From Pseudoxanthomonas koreensis (lineage in GTDB: Bacteria; Pseudomonadota; Gammaproteobacteria; Xanthomonadales; Xanthomonadaceae): 64,000 bases of DNA. Below are positions 18,176-26,035 of this stretch, piece by piece. The first letter of the stretch is position 1; every line of letters begins with the position of its first letter. The stretch lies in NCBI RefSeq assembly GCF_010093225.1, contig NZ_PDWM01000005.1, positions 47,121 to 111,120 on the forward strand, read 5' to 3'. The translations under genes and the position numbers were made by a program. The notes under the pieces were generated by a model. The model had not been told where the DNA came from and ran no database searches. It saw nothing but the letters and a program-made list of their open reading frames with translations.

Positions 18176-19053
18176 AGGTGGCAGCATGCAGGTACCCGGT
18201 CGGAAGGCCGGCGGATTTCGCGGAGTTCGCGGCCCGGCAACGCGCCCTGCTCGGCGAGGCCGCCGCCCGCGGCGCGCGCCTGGCAGTGCTGCCGGAGTAC
18301 CTGTCGCTGGAACTGGCGGCGATGTTCCCGCCGGCGGTGCAGGGCGACCTGCATGCCTCGCTGGCCGCGATCCAGCCGTTGCGTGCGGCGTGGCTGCAGC
18401 TGTTCGCCGACCTGGCGCGCGAGACCGGCATGTTCGTGCTCGCCGGCAGTTTCCTGCTGGCCGATGGTGCCGACCGCCATCGCAACCGCAGCGACCTGTT
18501 CGCACCCGGTGGCGGCCATTTCTGGCAGGACAAGCTGCAGCTCACCGGCTTCGAGAAGGCCACCGGCGTGATCGCCCCCGGCGATGCGCTGAAGGTGGTG
18601 GAGATCGAAGGCGTGCGTACCGGCATCGCGGTCTGCTACGACAGCGAATTCCCGCTGCCGGTGCGCGCGCAGTACGAGGCCGGCGCGCGCCTGCTGCTGG
18701 TGCCCAGCTGCACCGATACCGCCGCCGGTGCCACCCGGGTCCAGGTCGGTTGCCTGGCGCGCGCACTGGAGAACCGCATCTTCGTCGCCCAGGCGGTCAC
18801 CGCGGGGCAGGCGCCGTGGAGCCCGGCGCTGGACGAGAACACTGGCGAGGCCACGCTCTACGCGCCGATGGACGCCGGCTTCCCCGCCGACGGCATCCTC
18901 GCCCGCACCCGCGACGGCGAAGTCTGGGCGGTGGCCGAACTGGACTTCGCGCTGCTGGAAGGCACCCGCGGCCGCGCCCAGGTGGCCAACGACCGCGACT
19001 GGCCGGCGCAGCACGCCCCCGCCATCACCCGCGCCCGCCTGGAACCCCTGTAG
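18172..19053 (+). CDS. Carbon-nitrogen hydrolase (nitrilase family)
   Basis: A 293-residue nitrilase-superfamily amidohydrolase. The catalytic triad is visible: Glu in AVLPEYLSLE near residue 44, Lys in WQDKLQLTGF near 122 and Cys in AVCYDSEFPLP near 159. It is coupled to the upstream GNAT gene by ATGA. The last codons CTG TAG lie on the first bases of a REP pair, so the stop codon is part of the repeat. Confidence 0.85.
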   Translation: MKVAACRYPVGRPADFAEFAARQRALLGEAAARGARLAVLPEYLSLELAAMFPPAVQGDLHASLAAIQPLRAAWLQLFADLARETGMFVLAGSFLLADGADRHRNRSDLFAPGGGHFWQDKLQLTGFEKATGVIAPGDALKVVEIEGVRTGIAVCYDSEFPLPVRAQYEAGARLLLVPSCTDTAAGATRVQVGCLARALENRIFVAQAVTAGQAPWSPALDENTGEATLYAPMDAGFPADGILARTRDGEVWAVAELDFALLEGTRGRAQVANDRDWPAQHAPAITRARLEPL

Positions 19054-19179
19054 GAGCCCACTTCAGGGGGCGACCCGATTCCGTTGGAAAGCGCTGCGTT
19101 CAACGCGTCGCTTCCGGAGCGTCCGCGTTGAACGCGGCTGCGGCCAGTGCCGGGTCGCCCCCTGAAGTGGGCTCCTACA
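19049..19179. repeat. GTAG-type REP pair (BIME), copy 3, holding two stop codons
   Basis: A 131-bp element between two convergent genes. The left GTAG supplies the TAG stop of the nitrilase gene (19051-19053). The right GTAG, read on the minus strand, supplies the TAG stop of the PAP2 gene (19177-19175). Inner inverted repeat GCGTTCAACGCG / CGCGTTGAACGCG is perfect. Confidence 0.92.
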
Positions 19180-19768
19180 ACAGCACGGTTGCGAGGGCGA
19201 GGGAGATGGAGGCGAGCAGGGCGCCGATGCCGGTGGCGGCGAGCACGTCGCTGGGATAGTGCAGGCCCAGCACCACCCGCGACACCGCCACCGAGGCGGT
19301 GAACGGCACCAGCAGCAAAGCCAGCCACGGATACCAGGCCAGCGCCACGATGGTGAACGACACCGCGTGCAGCGTATGCCCCGACGGGAAGCTGAACTCG
19401 TCCAGCGGCGCAACCCAGGCCCGGATGCGGCCGTCGGCGGCGAACGGTCGCGGCCGCTTCGTCCAGTGCTTCAGCCGTTTGTACAGCAGCAGCGCGACCA
19501 CGCCGGTGGCGGCCATGTGCGCCGAGGCGGCCAGTCCCCGCATGCCGTCGAGCAGCACCAGCATGCCCATCAGCGCATACCAGAACACGCCATCGCCGAG
19601 GCGGCTGATCGCGGCGAAGTAGCGCCGCACCCGCTCGCGCGTGGCCCAGCGGTTGGCGCGCACGCACCAGCCGCGGTCGCGGGCGCGCAGGCGCGCGGCG
19701 CGGCGCGTGCGCCGCGGCCGGGGGATCGATGGCGTGGCCAGGAACCGGTCAGGCGGCGAGGGCTGCAT
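19175..19768 (-). CDS. PAP2-family membrane phosphatase
   Basis: A 197-residue lipid-phosphate-type phosphatase. Three PAP2 motifs are seen: KHWTKRPRPF, FPSGHTLHAV and SRVVLGLHYPSD, with hydrophobic segments between them. The ATG at 19768 has GGAG 6 bases upstream; an upstream ATG at 19807 lies deeper inside the preceding gene with no Shine-Dalgarno. It overlaps the 3' end of the glycosyltransferase gene by 20 bases, so the two form one operon. The pairing suggests glycolipid or undecaprenyl-phosphate metabolism (inference). The TAG stop lies within a REP pair. Confidence 0.82.
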   Translation of the reverse strand: MQPSPPDRFLATPSIPRPRRTRRAARLRARDRGWCVRANRWATRERVRRYFAAISRLGDGVFWYALMGMLVLLDGMRGLAASAHMAATGVVALLLYKRLKHWTKRPRPFAADGRIRAWVAPLDEFSFPSGHTLHAVSFTIVALAWYPWLALLLVPFTASVAVSRVVLGLHYPSDVLAATGIGALLASISLALATVLL

Positions 19769-20903
19769 CGCGTTCTCCACGGCGGGCCAGTCCCGCCAGC
19801 AGGGCATCGAAATCGGCGGCCACCTGTTCCGGGCGCAAGCGGATCACTGCGGCGCGCGCGGCGGCGCCCGCCGCGCGCAGCATCGCGTCGTCGCCTGCAA
19901 GGCGCACGGCGGCCGCGATGAAGCCCGCGTCGTCGGCGACCCGCGCGCCGTGCTCGCCGTTGCGCAGGTGCTCGCGCGCGGCGCCGGAATCGAAGGCGAC
20001 CGTGGCCAGGCCGCTGGCCATCGCCTCCAGGGTCACGTTGCCGAAGGTCTCGCTGCGGCTCGGGAACAGGAACAGGTCGCCGCTCGCGAAATGCCGCGCC
20101 AGTTGCTCGCCGCGCTGCACGCCGCAGAACACGAAGTCGGGGTTGTCGCGCGCGAGCTCTCCACGGGATGGGCCGTCGCCGACCCAGACGAAGCGTGCGT
20201 CCGGGCGCCGTGCCTGGAGCGCGCGGAAGGCGCGCACGGCCAGGTCCAGGTTCTTCTCCGGCGCGATGCGGCCGACATGGATCGCGACCATGGCATTGGC
20301 GTCCACGCCCCAGCCCGCGCGCAGCGACGGATCGCGCAGCGACGGCGACAGCTGCACCGTATCCACCGCGCGTGCCAGCCGCACCACCCGCCGGAAGCCG
20401 CGCGCCTGCAGCAGTTCCTGCAGTTCGCGGGTCGGCACCAGGGTGGCGTCGGCGCGGTTGTGGAAACGCCGCATCCAGGCCAGCGCCGTCCCTTCCAGCC
20501 ACGGCATGCCGTAGTCGTGCATGTAGTGGTCGAAGCGGGTGTGGAAGCCGGAGGCGACCGGAACCCCGAGCTTCGCCGCGGCGCGCAGCGCCGACCAGCC
20601 CAGCGGGCCTTCGGTGGCGATGTAGACCGCGTCGGGCGGCGCCTGGCGCCAGTGCTTCAGCAGCTGGCCGGCCGCCGGCAGGCCGAAGCGCAGGCCCGGG
20701 TAGCGGGGCAGGCCGGCGCCGCGCATGAGCAGGGTCGCGATCGCATCTTCGGCGGTGTCGCCCGCGTCATCGGCCGCCTGCCGCGGACGCACCACCTCGA
20801 CCGCATGGCCGCGTGCAGACAGGCCGCGGGCCAGGCCCTGCACGGTGAGGGCGACACCGTTGACCTCCGGCGGCCAGGTTTCGGTGACGAGGGCGTAGCG
20901 CAT
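19749..20903 (-). CDS. GT4-family glycosyltransferase
   Basis: A 384-residue GT-B fold enzyme transferring a sugar from a nucleotide donor. The N-terminus MRYALVTETWPPEVNGVA is typical of the GT4 mannosyl/glycolipid transferase group. The C-terminal donor-binding half has VGRIAPEKNLDLAVRAF, FVWVGDGPSRGEL and the E-x7-E motif SETFGNVTLEAMASGL. The ATG at 20903 fits the family start. No membrane helix is evident. Acceptor unknown; the coupled PAP2 phosphatase hints at a lipid product. Confidence 0.82.
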   Translation of the reverse strand: MRYALVTETWPPEVNGVALTVQGLARGLSARGHAVEVVRPRQAADDAGDTAEDAIATLLMRGAGLPRYPGLRFGLPAAGQLLKHWRQAPPDAVYIATEGPLGWSALRAAAKLGVPVASGFHTRFDHYMHDYGMPWLEGTALAWMRRFHNRADATLVPTRELQELLQARGFRRVVRLARAVDTVQLSPSLRDPSLRAGWGVDANAMVAIHVGRIAPEKNLDLAVRAFRALQARRPDARFVWVGDGPSRGELARDNPDFVFCGVQRGEQLARHFASGDLFLFPSRSETFGNVTLEAMASGLATVAFDSGAAREHLRNGEHGARVADDAGFIAAAVRLAGDDAMLRAAGAAARAAVIRLRPEQVAADFDALLAGLARRGERDAALAA

Positions 20904-21049
20904 GCGCAGGCTCCGGGTTTTGCCCATCCTGCGCCGCGCCGGTGCAAGCGCGATGACCACGCCGTGACCGCGCGATGACGTCGCACGCTCCTTCGCTCCG
21001 CCCCGCTTACACCTCCGCTCGGCCCCCCTTCCGCCACCGCTCCGCCCCC

Positions 21050-21184
21050 TGTAGGAGCCCACTTCAGGGGGCGACCCCGCGGCGTTGGACCGCAGCGGCG
21101 TTCAACGCGCCCACTCCGGAGGCTGCGCGTTGAACGCGGCGTGTCCTGGCGGCGTCGGGTCGCCCCCTGAAGTGGGCTCCTACA
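21050..21184. repeat. GTAG-type REP pair (BIME), copy 4
   Basis: A 135-bp element with an inner inverted repeat GCGTTCAACGCG / CGCGTTGAACGCGG. Its right end overlaps the TAG stop codon of xseA (21182-21180, minus strand). The rest of the 276-base gap (20904-21049) holds no gene I can support. Confidence 0.92.
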
Positions 21185-22535
21185 ACGGCTTTTCGCTAGG
21201 GGACACCGCGTCGACGGTGAGCGACAGCACGCCATCGCGCACGCGCGCCTGCAGGCGGTCCCCGGGCGCGGCCTGCGCGGTCGACTGCACCAGCCTGCCG
21301 TCATCGGCGCGGCTGAGGATCGAATATCCGCGCGCCACCGTGGCCAGCGGGCTGCACGCCTCCAGCGAGCGTGCCAGCGCGCGCAGCTGCAGCCGGTCGC
21401 GCTGCAGTACGCGCGTGATCGCCACCTGCGGGCGCGCCTGCACCCGCTGCAAGCGCGCCTGCAACTGCTGCAGCCGCCGCGCCGGGTGGTGCGCGCGCAG
21501 CACCGCCGCGGCATGGCGCAGCTGCGCCTGCCGCTGCTGCAGGCGTTCGCGCCATTGCCCCTGCAGCCGGCGCAGCAGCGCGTCCTGGCGTTGCCGCAGC
21601 AGCCGCAGCCGTGCCTGCGGCGATTGCGCCTGCAGCCGCAGCGCGGCGCGGTCGGCGCGCTGCATCGCCTGGACCAGGCGCTGGCGCTGCAGCGATCCGG
21701 CGCGCGCCTGCAGCGTGCGCAGCCGCGCCTGCAGGTCGCGGCGGTCGGGCACCAGCAGTTCGGCGGCCACCGACGGCGTCGGCGCGCGCACGTCGGCGAC
21801 GAAATCGGCCAGGGTGAAGTCGGTCTCGTGCCCCACCGCGGACACCACCGGCACCGGCGAGGCGGCGATCGCGCGCACCAGGCGCTCGTCGTTGAACGCC
21901 CACAGGTCTTCCAGCGAGCCGCCGCCACGGGCCAGCAGCACTGCGTCGTAGCGACCGCTGGCGCCGGCGCGGCGCAGCAGGTCGGCGATCTGCGCGGCGG
22001 CGGTTTCGCCCTGGACCAGGCTGGGCAGCACGTCCACGTCGAGCAGAGGCAACCGCCGCGCCAGCACGCTGAGCACGTCGCGCACGGCCGCGCCGTTGGG
22101 CGAGGTGATCACCGCCAGCCGGCGCACGTAGGCCGGCAGCGCGCGCTTGCGGCCCGGATCGAACAGGCCTTCGGCTTCGAGCCTGGCCTTGAGCGCTTCG
22201 AACGCGCGGCGCAGGGCGCCTTCGCCGGCTTCCTCGAGGTGGTCGAAGACGAGCTGATAGTCGCCGCGGGCTTCGTACAGGGTCAGGCGCCCGCGGCCGA
22301 GCACCTTCAGGCCTTCGCGCGGGACGAACTTCAGCCACTGGCTCTTGGGCTTGAACATGGCGCAGCGCACCTGGGCGCGCGCGTCCTTCAGGGTGAAGTA
22401 CAGGTGCCCGGAGCCGGGGCGGGTGATGTTGCCCAGCTCGCCTTCGACCCAGACCAGCGGGAATGCGCTTTCCAGCAGGTCGCGCGCCAGGGTGTTGAGC
22501 TGGCTCGGGGTCAGGACGGGATTCTGCTCTGGCAT
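21180..22535 (-). CDS. xseA: Exodeoxyribonuclease VII large subunit
   Basis: A 451-residue subunit of the single-strand-specific exonuclease VII. It has an N-terminal OB fold ([27 protein letters not shown]), then the nuclease core with [32 protein letters not shown] and [25 protein letters not shown] long Arg/Gln-rich coiled-coil region (about residues 260-385) follows. The small subunit XseB is not nearby. The last codons TTG TAG run into a REP pair, which provides the stop. Confidence 0.95.
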   Translation of the reverse strand: MPEQNPVLTPSQLNTLARDLLESAFPLVWVEGELGNITRPGSGHLYFTLKDARAQVRCAMFKPKSQWLKFVPREGLKVLGRGRLTLYEARGDYQLVFDHLEEAGEGALRRAFEALKARLEAEGLFDPGRKRALPAYVRRLAVITSPNGAAVRDVLSVLARRLPLLDVDVLPSLVQGETAAAQIADLLRRAGASGRYDAVLLARGGGSLEDLWAFNDERLVRAIAASPVPVVSAVGHETDFTLADFVADVRAPTPSVAAELLVPDRRDLQARLRTLQARAGSLQRQRLVQAMQRADRAALRLQAQSPQARLRLLRQRQDALLRRLQGQWRERLQQRQAQLRHAAAVLRAHHPARRLQQLQARLQRVQARPQVAITRVLQRDRLQLRALARSLEACSPLATVARGYSILSRADDGRLVQSTAQAAPGDRLQARVRDGVLSLTVDAVSPSEKPL

Positions 22536-22602
22536 CGTGGCGCGGCAGGCGGCGGGACAGGATAGCGCGGCAGGGAAGGGTGCGTTCGCCGGCCCCGCTT
22601 CC

Positions 22603-22740
22603 TGTAGGAGCCCACTTCAGGGGGCGACCTGGCGAGGTCGGAACGTGGGCGTGTTCAACGCGGCCGCTCCGGGGAGGGGGCGTGGTATCGCGTCGTGGTT
22701 TCCGGCGCCGTCGGGCCGCCCCCTGAAGTGGGCTCCTACA
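22603..22740. repeat. GTAG-type REP pair (BIME), copy 5, diverged spacer
   Basis: 138 bp between xseA and queG. Both REP arms are intact, apart from GGGCCGCCCC in place of GGGTCGCCCC on the right. The inner inverted repeat has lost its right half (GCGTGGTATCGCG), so this is the most diverged spacer of the nine. Confidence 0.88.
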
Positions 22741-22770
22741 GAAAAGCTGCTCGCCGGGGTGCTGCTTTTC

Positions 22771-23877
22771 TCAACCGCGAGCGCAGGAAAGGCGCGAGTC
22801 GTGTTGCGCCAGCGCCCAGGCCACGTGTTCGCGCACCACCGGCGAGGGATGGTCGCGGCGAGATGCCAGTGCAGTCAGGACCGCGGGCGAGGACGGCGCG
22901 TTGCCCAGCGCCACGGCGATGTTGCGCAGCCAGCGTTCGTGGCCGCTGCGGCGGATCGGGCTGCCCTCGGTGCGGCGCAGGAACTCGTCCTCGTCCCAGG
23001 CGAACAGCTGCGGCAGCGTCGCGGTATCCAGGTCGTTGCGTGCGCGGAAATCAGGTTCGTCGGTGCGCTGCGCGAACTTGTTCCATGGGCACACCAGCTG
23101 GCAGTCGTCGCAACCGAAGATCCGGTTGCCGATCGCCGGGCGCAGTTCCTCCGGGATCGCGCCCTCGTGCTCGATGGTCAGGTAGGAAATGCAACGCCGC
23201 GCGTCCAGCCGGTAGGGCGCGACGATCGCCTGCGTCGGGCAGACCTCGATGCAGCGCACGCAGGTGCCGCAGTGCGCACTGGCCGGCGGGTCCACCGGCA
23301 GCGGCAGGTCGACGTAGATCTCGCCGAGGAAGAACCACGAGCCGCCGTCGCGGTCGATCAGGCAGGTGTGCTTGCCGATCCAGCCCAGCCCGGCGTTGCG
23401 CGCCAGCGCCCGCTCCAGCACCGGCGCCGAATCGACGAACACCCGGTGGCCGAACGGGCCGATCTCTTCCTGCACGCGCTCGGCCAGCTTCTGCAGGCGG
23501 TTGCGCATCAGCTTGTGGTAGTCGCGGCCCAGCGCATAGCGCGCCACGTAGGCGCGTTCGCGGTCGGCGAGCGTGCGCCAGGCTTCGCCGCCATCGTCGC
23601 GGCCGTAGTCCAGGCCGACCGAGATCACCCGCAGCGTGCCGGGAACCAGCTCGCGCGGCCGGCTGCGCTTGTCGCCATGGCGCGCCATCCATTCCATGGT
23701 CCCGTACAGGCCCCGCGCCAGCCAGTCGCGCAGGTGGTCCTCGTCCTCGCCCAGTTCCACCCCGGAGATGCCGCAGCGCTGGAAGCCGGATTCGCGCGCC
23801 AGTTCGCGCACGCGCCGCGCCACCGCCGCGGGATTGGCGCAGCCGTGGGAGGCGACGGTGGGCGGGACATCGGACAT
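22771..23877 (-). CDS. queG: Epoxyqueuosine reductase
   Basis: A 368-residue cobalamin- and iron-sulfur-dependent enzyme making queuosine in tRNA. Two 4Fe-4S motifs are visible: CGTCVRCIEVCPT near residue 198 and CDDCQLVCPWN near 249. Upstream are RPRELVPGTLRVISVGLDYG and CISYLTIEHEGAIPEE, typical of QueG. A HEAT-like C-terminal tail ends at HPSPVVREHVAWALAQH. A TATAAT box ends 6 bases from the ATG, predicting a leaderless transcript. It is divergent from nnr, whereas in many bacteria the two are in one direction. Confidence 0.94.
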   Translation of the reverse strand: MSDVPPTVASHGCANPAAVARRVRELARESGFQRCGISGVELGEDEDHLRDWLARGLYGTMEWMARHGDKRSRPRELVPGTLRVISVGLDYGRDDGGEAWRTLADRERAYVARYALGRDYHKLMRNRLQKLAERVQEEIGPFGHRVFVDSAPVLERALARNAGLGWIGKHTCLIDRDGGSWFFLGEIYVDLPLPVDPPASAHCGTCVRCIEVCPTQAIVAPYRLDARRCISYLTIEHEGAIPEELRPAIGNRIFGCDDCQLVCPWNKFAQRTDEPDFRARNDLDTATLPQLFAWDEDEFLRRTEGSPIRRSGHERWLRNIAVALGNAPSSPAVLTALASRRDHPSPVVREHVAWALAQHDSRLSCARG

Positions 23878-23883
23878 GGCGGA

Positions 23884-23889
23884 ATTATA
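23884..23889 (-). promoter_or_regulatory. TATAAT -10 box of queG, leaderless
   Basis: Read on the minus strand, TATAAT is followed by TCCGCC and then the queG ATG, a 6-base gap. The start site would coincide with the start codon. Confidence 0.55.
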
Positions 23890-23981
23890 GGCAGGGGCGC
23901 CCTTGCCGCCCCGGCCGACGGGCGCGGACGGACGTGGAGACCGGCGAATGCGCCCTGCCGCTTTCCCGCGACCGCGAACGC

Positions 23982-23987
23982 TAGAAT
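23982..23987 (+). promoter_or_regulatory. TAGAAT -10 box of nnr, leaderless
   Basis: TAGAAT ends 6 bases before the GTG start of nnr. Together with the queG box, the 116-base divergent region appears to launch two leaderless transcripts. Confidence 0.5.
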
Positions 23988-23993
23988 CGCCAT

Positions 23994-25478
23994 GTGCCCG
24001 CCACCTTCGCCCTCCACGATTCCGCCGCTGCGCGCAGCGTCGACCGGCTCGCCACCGCGGCGCTGGGTGGCGATGGCTACGTGCTGATGCAGCGCGCCGG
24101 GCAGGCCGCCTGGCGGGTGCTGCTGCAGCGCTGGCCGCAGGCGCAGCGGATCGTGGTCGCCTGCGGTGGCGGTAACAACGGCGGCGACGGCTACGTGCTG
24201 GCGCGGCTGGCGCTGCAGTCCGGGCGCCGGGTGCGGGTAGTGCATCCGGCCGATGGCGGTCCGCGCACGGAGCTGGCGCAGCGGGCCTGCACCGCGTACC
24301 TGGCCGCCGGCGGGCATGTCGACCTGTTCCCCTGCGCGCTGGACGATGCGGACGTGCTGGTCGATGCGCTGTGCGGGATCGGCCTGGAGCAGGCGCCGCG
24401 CGCGGACCTGGCCGTGCTCATCCAGGCACTCGACCGCGCATCGGCACCGGTGTTCGCGCTCGACGTGCCCAGCGGCATCGATGCCGACCGCGGCAGTGCG
24501 CCGGGCGCGGCAGTGCACGCGCAATGCACGCTGCAGTTCATCGTCGCGCACGCGGGCCTGCGTACCGGCGCCGCGCTCGACCATGGCGGCGAACGGCTGC
24601 TGGACACGCTGGACGTGGATGCGGCGGCCTACGCCGGCGAGGCGCCGCCAAGGGCGCAGCTGCTCGTGGCGCCGGCGCTGCGGCGCTGGCTGCCGCCGCG
24701 CCGGCGCGACACGCACAAGGGCGCCTCGGGGCGCGCGCTCTGCATCGGCGGCGACCACGGCGGCGGTGGCGCGATCGTGCTCTGCGCCGAAGCCGCGCTG
24801 CGTGCCGGCGCCGGCCTGGTGAGCGTGGCCACGCGCGCCGTGCACGGGCCGGCACTGCTGGCGCGCCGCCCCGAAGCGATGGTGCATGCGCTCGAGGACG
24901 AAGCCGCGCTGGCGCCGCTGCTGGACGCAGCGAGCGTCATTGCCTGCGGTCCGGGGCTTGGACGCGCCGCGTGGGGCGAACGGCTGTACCGCCGCGCGCT
25001 CGCTGCCGGCAAGCCACTGGGGCTCGACGCCGACGCATTGAACCTGCTCGCCTCCACACCCGGCAGGCCCGCCGAAGCCATCCTCCCCCCGCATCCGGGC
25101 GAAGCCGCGCGCCTGCTCGGCTGCGATACCGCCGCCATCCAGCACGACCGCCTCGCCGCCGCCGCGGCGCTGGCCGACCGCTACCGCTGCGCCGTCGTGC
25201 TGAAGGGCGCCGGCACGATCGTGGCCGCACCCGGGCGCATCTCCTGCGTGCTCGCCGCGGGCAATCCCGGCATGGCCACCGGCGGCATGGGCGACCTGCT
25301 CACCGGCACCATCGCGGCGATGCGCGCGCAGGGCCTGGAAGCGTTCGATGCCGCCTGCGCCGGCGCGCTGCTGCATTCGCTGGCCGGCGACGCCGCCGCG
25401 CGCGACGGCCAGCGCGGCATGCTGCCGTCGGACCTGCTGCCGTGGCTGCGCCGACTTGCCAACCCGGAATCCGACTGA
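23994..25478 (+). CDS. nnr: Bifunctional NAD(P)H-hydrate epimerase / dehydratase
   Basis: A 494-residue metabolite-repair enzyme that restores damaged NAD(P)H hydrates. The N-terminal YjeF epimerase domain has ACGGGNNGGDGYVLARL near residue 61 and ALDVPSGIDADRG near 158. The C-terminal ribokinase-like dehydratase domain (from about residue 225) has CIGGDHGGGGAIVLCAEAALR, ILPPHPGEAARLL, VVLKGAGTIVA and the GNPGMATGGMGDLLTG motif. The start is GTG. The TGA overlaps the tsaE ATG (TGATG). Confidence 0.93.
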   Translation: MPATFALHDSAAARSVDRLATAALGGDGYVLMQRAGQAAWRVLLQRWPQAQRIVVACGGGNNGGDGYVLARLALQSGRRVRVVHPADGGPRTELAQRACTAYLAAGGHVDLFPCALDDADVLVDALCGIGLEQAPRADLAVLIQALDRASAPVFALDVPSGIDADRGSAPGAAVHAQCTLQFIVAHAGLRTGAALDHGGERLLDTLDVDAAAYAGEAPPRAQLLVAPALRRWLPPRRRDTHKGASGRALCIGGDHGGGGAIVLCAEAALRAGAGLVSVATRAVHGPALLARRPEAMVHALEDEAALAPLLDAASVIACGPGLGRAAWGERLYRRALAAGKPLGLDADALNLLASTPGRPAEAILPPHPGEAARLLGCDTAAIQHDRLAAAAALADRYRCAVVLKGAGTIVAAPGRISCVLAAGNPGMATGGMGDLLTGTIAAMRAQGLEAFDAACAGALLHSLAGDAAARDGQRGMLPSDLLPWLRRLANPESD

Positions 25479-25954
25479 TGCGCATCGCACTGCCCGACAG
25501 CGAGGCCACCGAAGCGCTCGGCCGCGCGCTCGCATCCACGCGGCCGCAGCCCGCGGTGGTGCACCTGCAGGGCGATCTGGGCGCCGGCAAGTCCACGCTC
25601 GCCCGCGCGCTGCTGCGCGAGCTCGGCGTGCAGGGGCCGGTCCGCAGCCCGACCTACACCCTGGTCGAACGCTATCCGGTGCCCGGCGGCGAAGCCTGGC
25701 ATCTGGACCTGTACCGGATCGGCGACGCCGGCGAGCTGGATTTCCTCGGCCTGGACGGCGACGAGGCGACCCTGTGGCTGGTGGAATGGCCCGAACGTGG
25801 CGCCAAGTCGCTTCCCGCGGCCGACCTGCGGGTCGCGCTGGCCCAGGACGGCAGCGGGCGCCTGGCCGGACTGGAGGCGGGCACCCCGGCCGGTGCCGCC
25901 TGGCTGGCCGCCCTGGCCGACAGTGTCCGTTTGCGGGGCCTTTCTCCCGAGTGA
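25478..25954 (+). CDS. tsaE: tRNA threonylcarbamoyladenosine biosynthesis ATPase TsaE
   Basis: A 158-residue P-loop protein that works with TsaB and TsaD to make t6A37 in tRNA. The Walker A motif is LQGDLGAGKSTLARALL near residue 31, followed by VRSPTYTLVERY near 55, HLDLYRI and the WLVEWPERG box near 103. It lies between nnr and amiC, the widely conserved yjeF-yjeE-amiB-mutL order. Confidence 0.94.
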   Translation: MRIALPDSEATEALGRALASTRPQPAVVHLQGDLGAGKSTLARALLRELGVQGPVRSPTYTLVERYPVPGGEAWHLDLYRIGDAGELDFLGLDGDEATLWLVEWPERGAKSLPAADLRVALAQDGSGRLAGLEAGTPAGAAWLAALADSVRLRGLSPE

Positions 25955-26035
25955 CCCTAGGAAGGTCTCCCAGGCCGCGGATTATTAAAGGAAAAGTTCT
26001 TGCATTCCCCGGGGCATGGTGCTTGAATCCCGGCC

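Noticed and set aside
22603..22740. Intrinsic terminators made by REP pairs
   Set aside because: The arms form strong hairpins, but no T-tract follows. They may slow RNases or transcription, yet I would not call them terminators from sequence.
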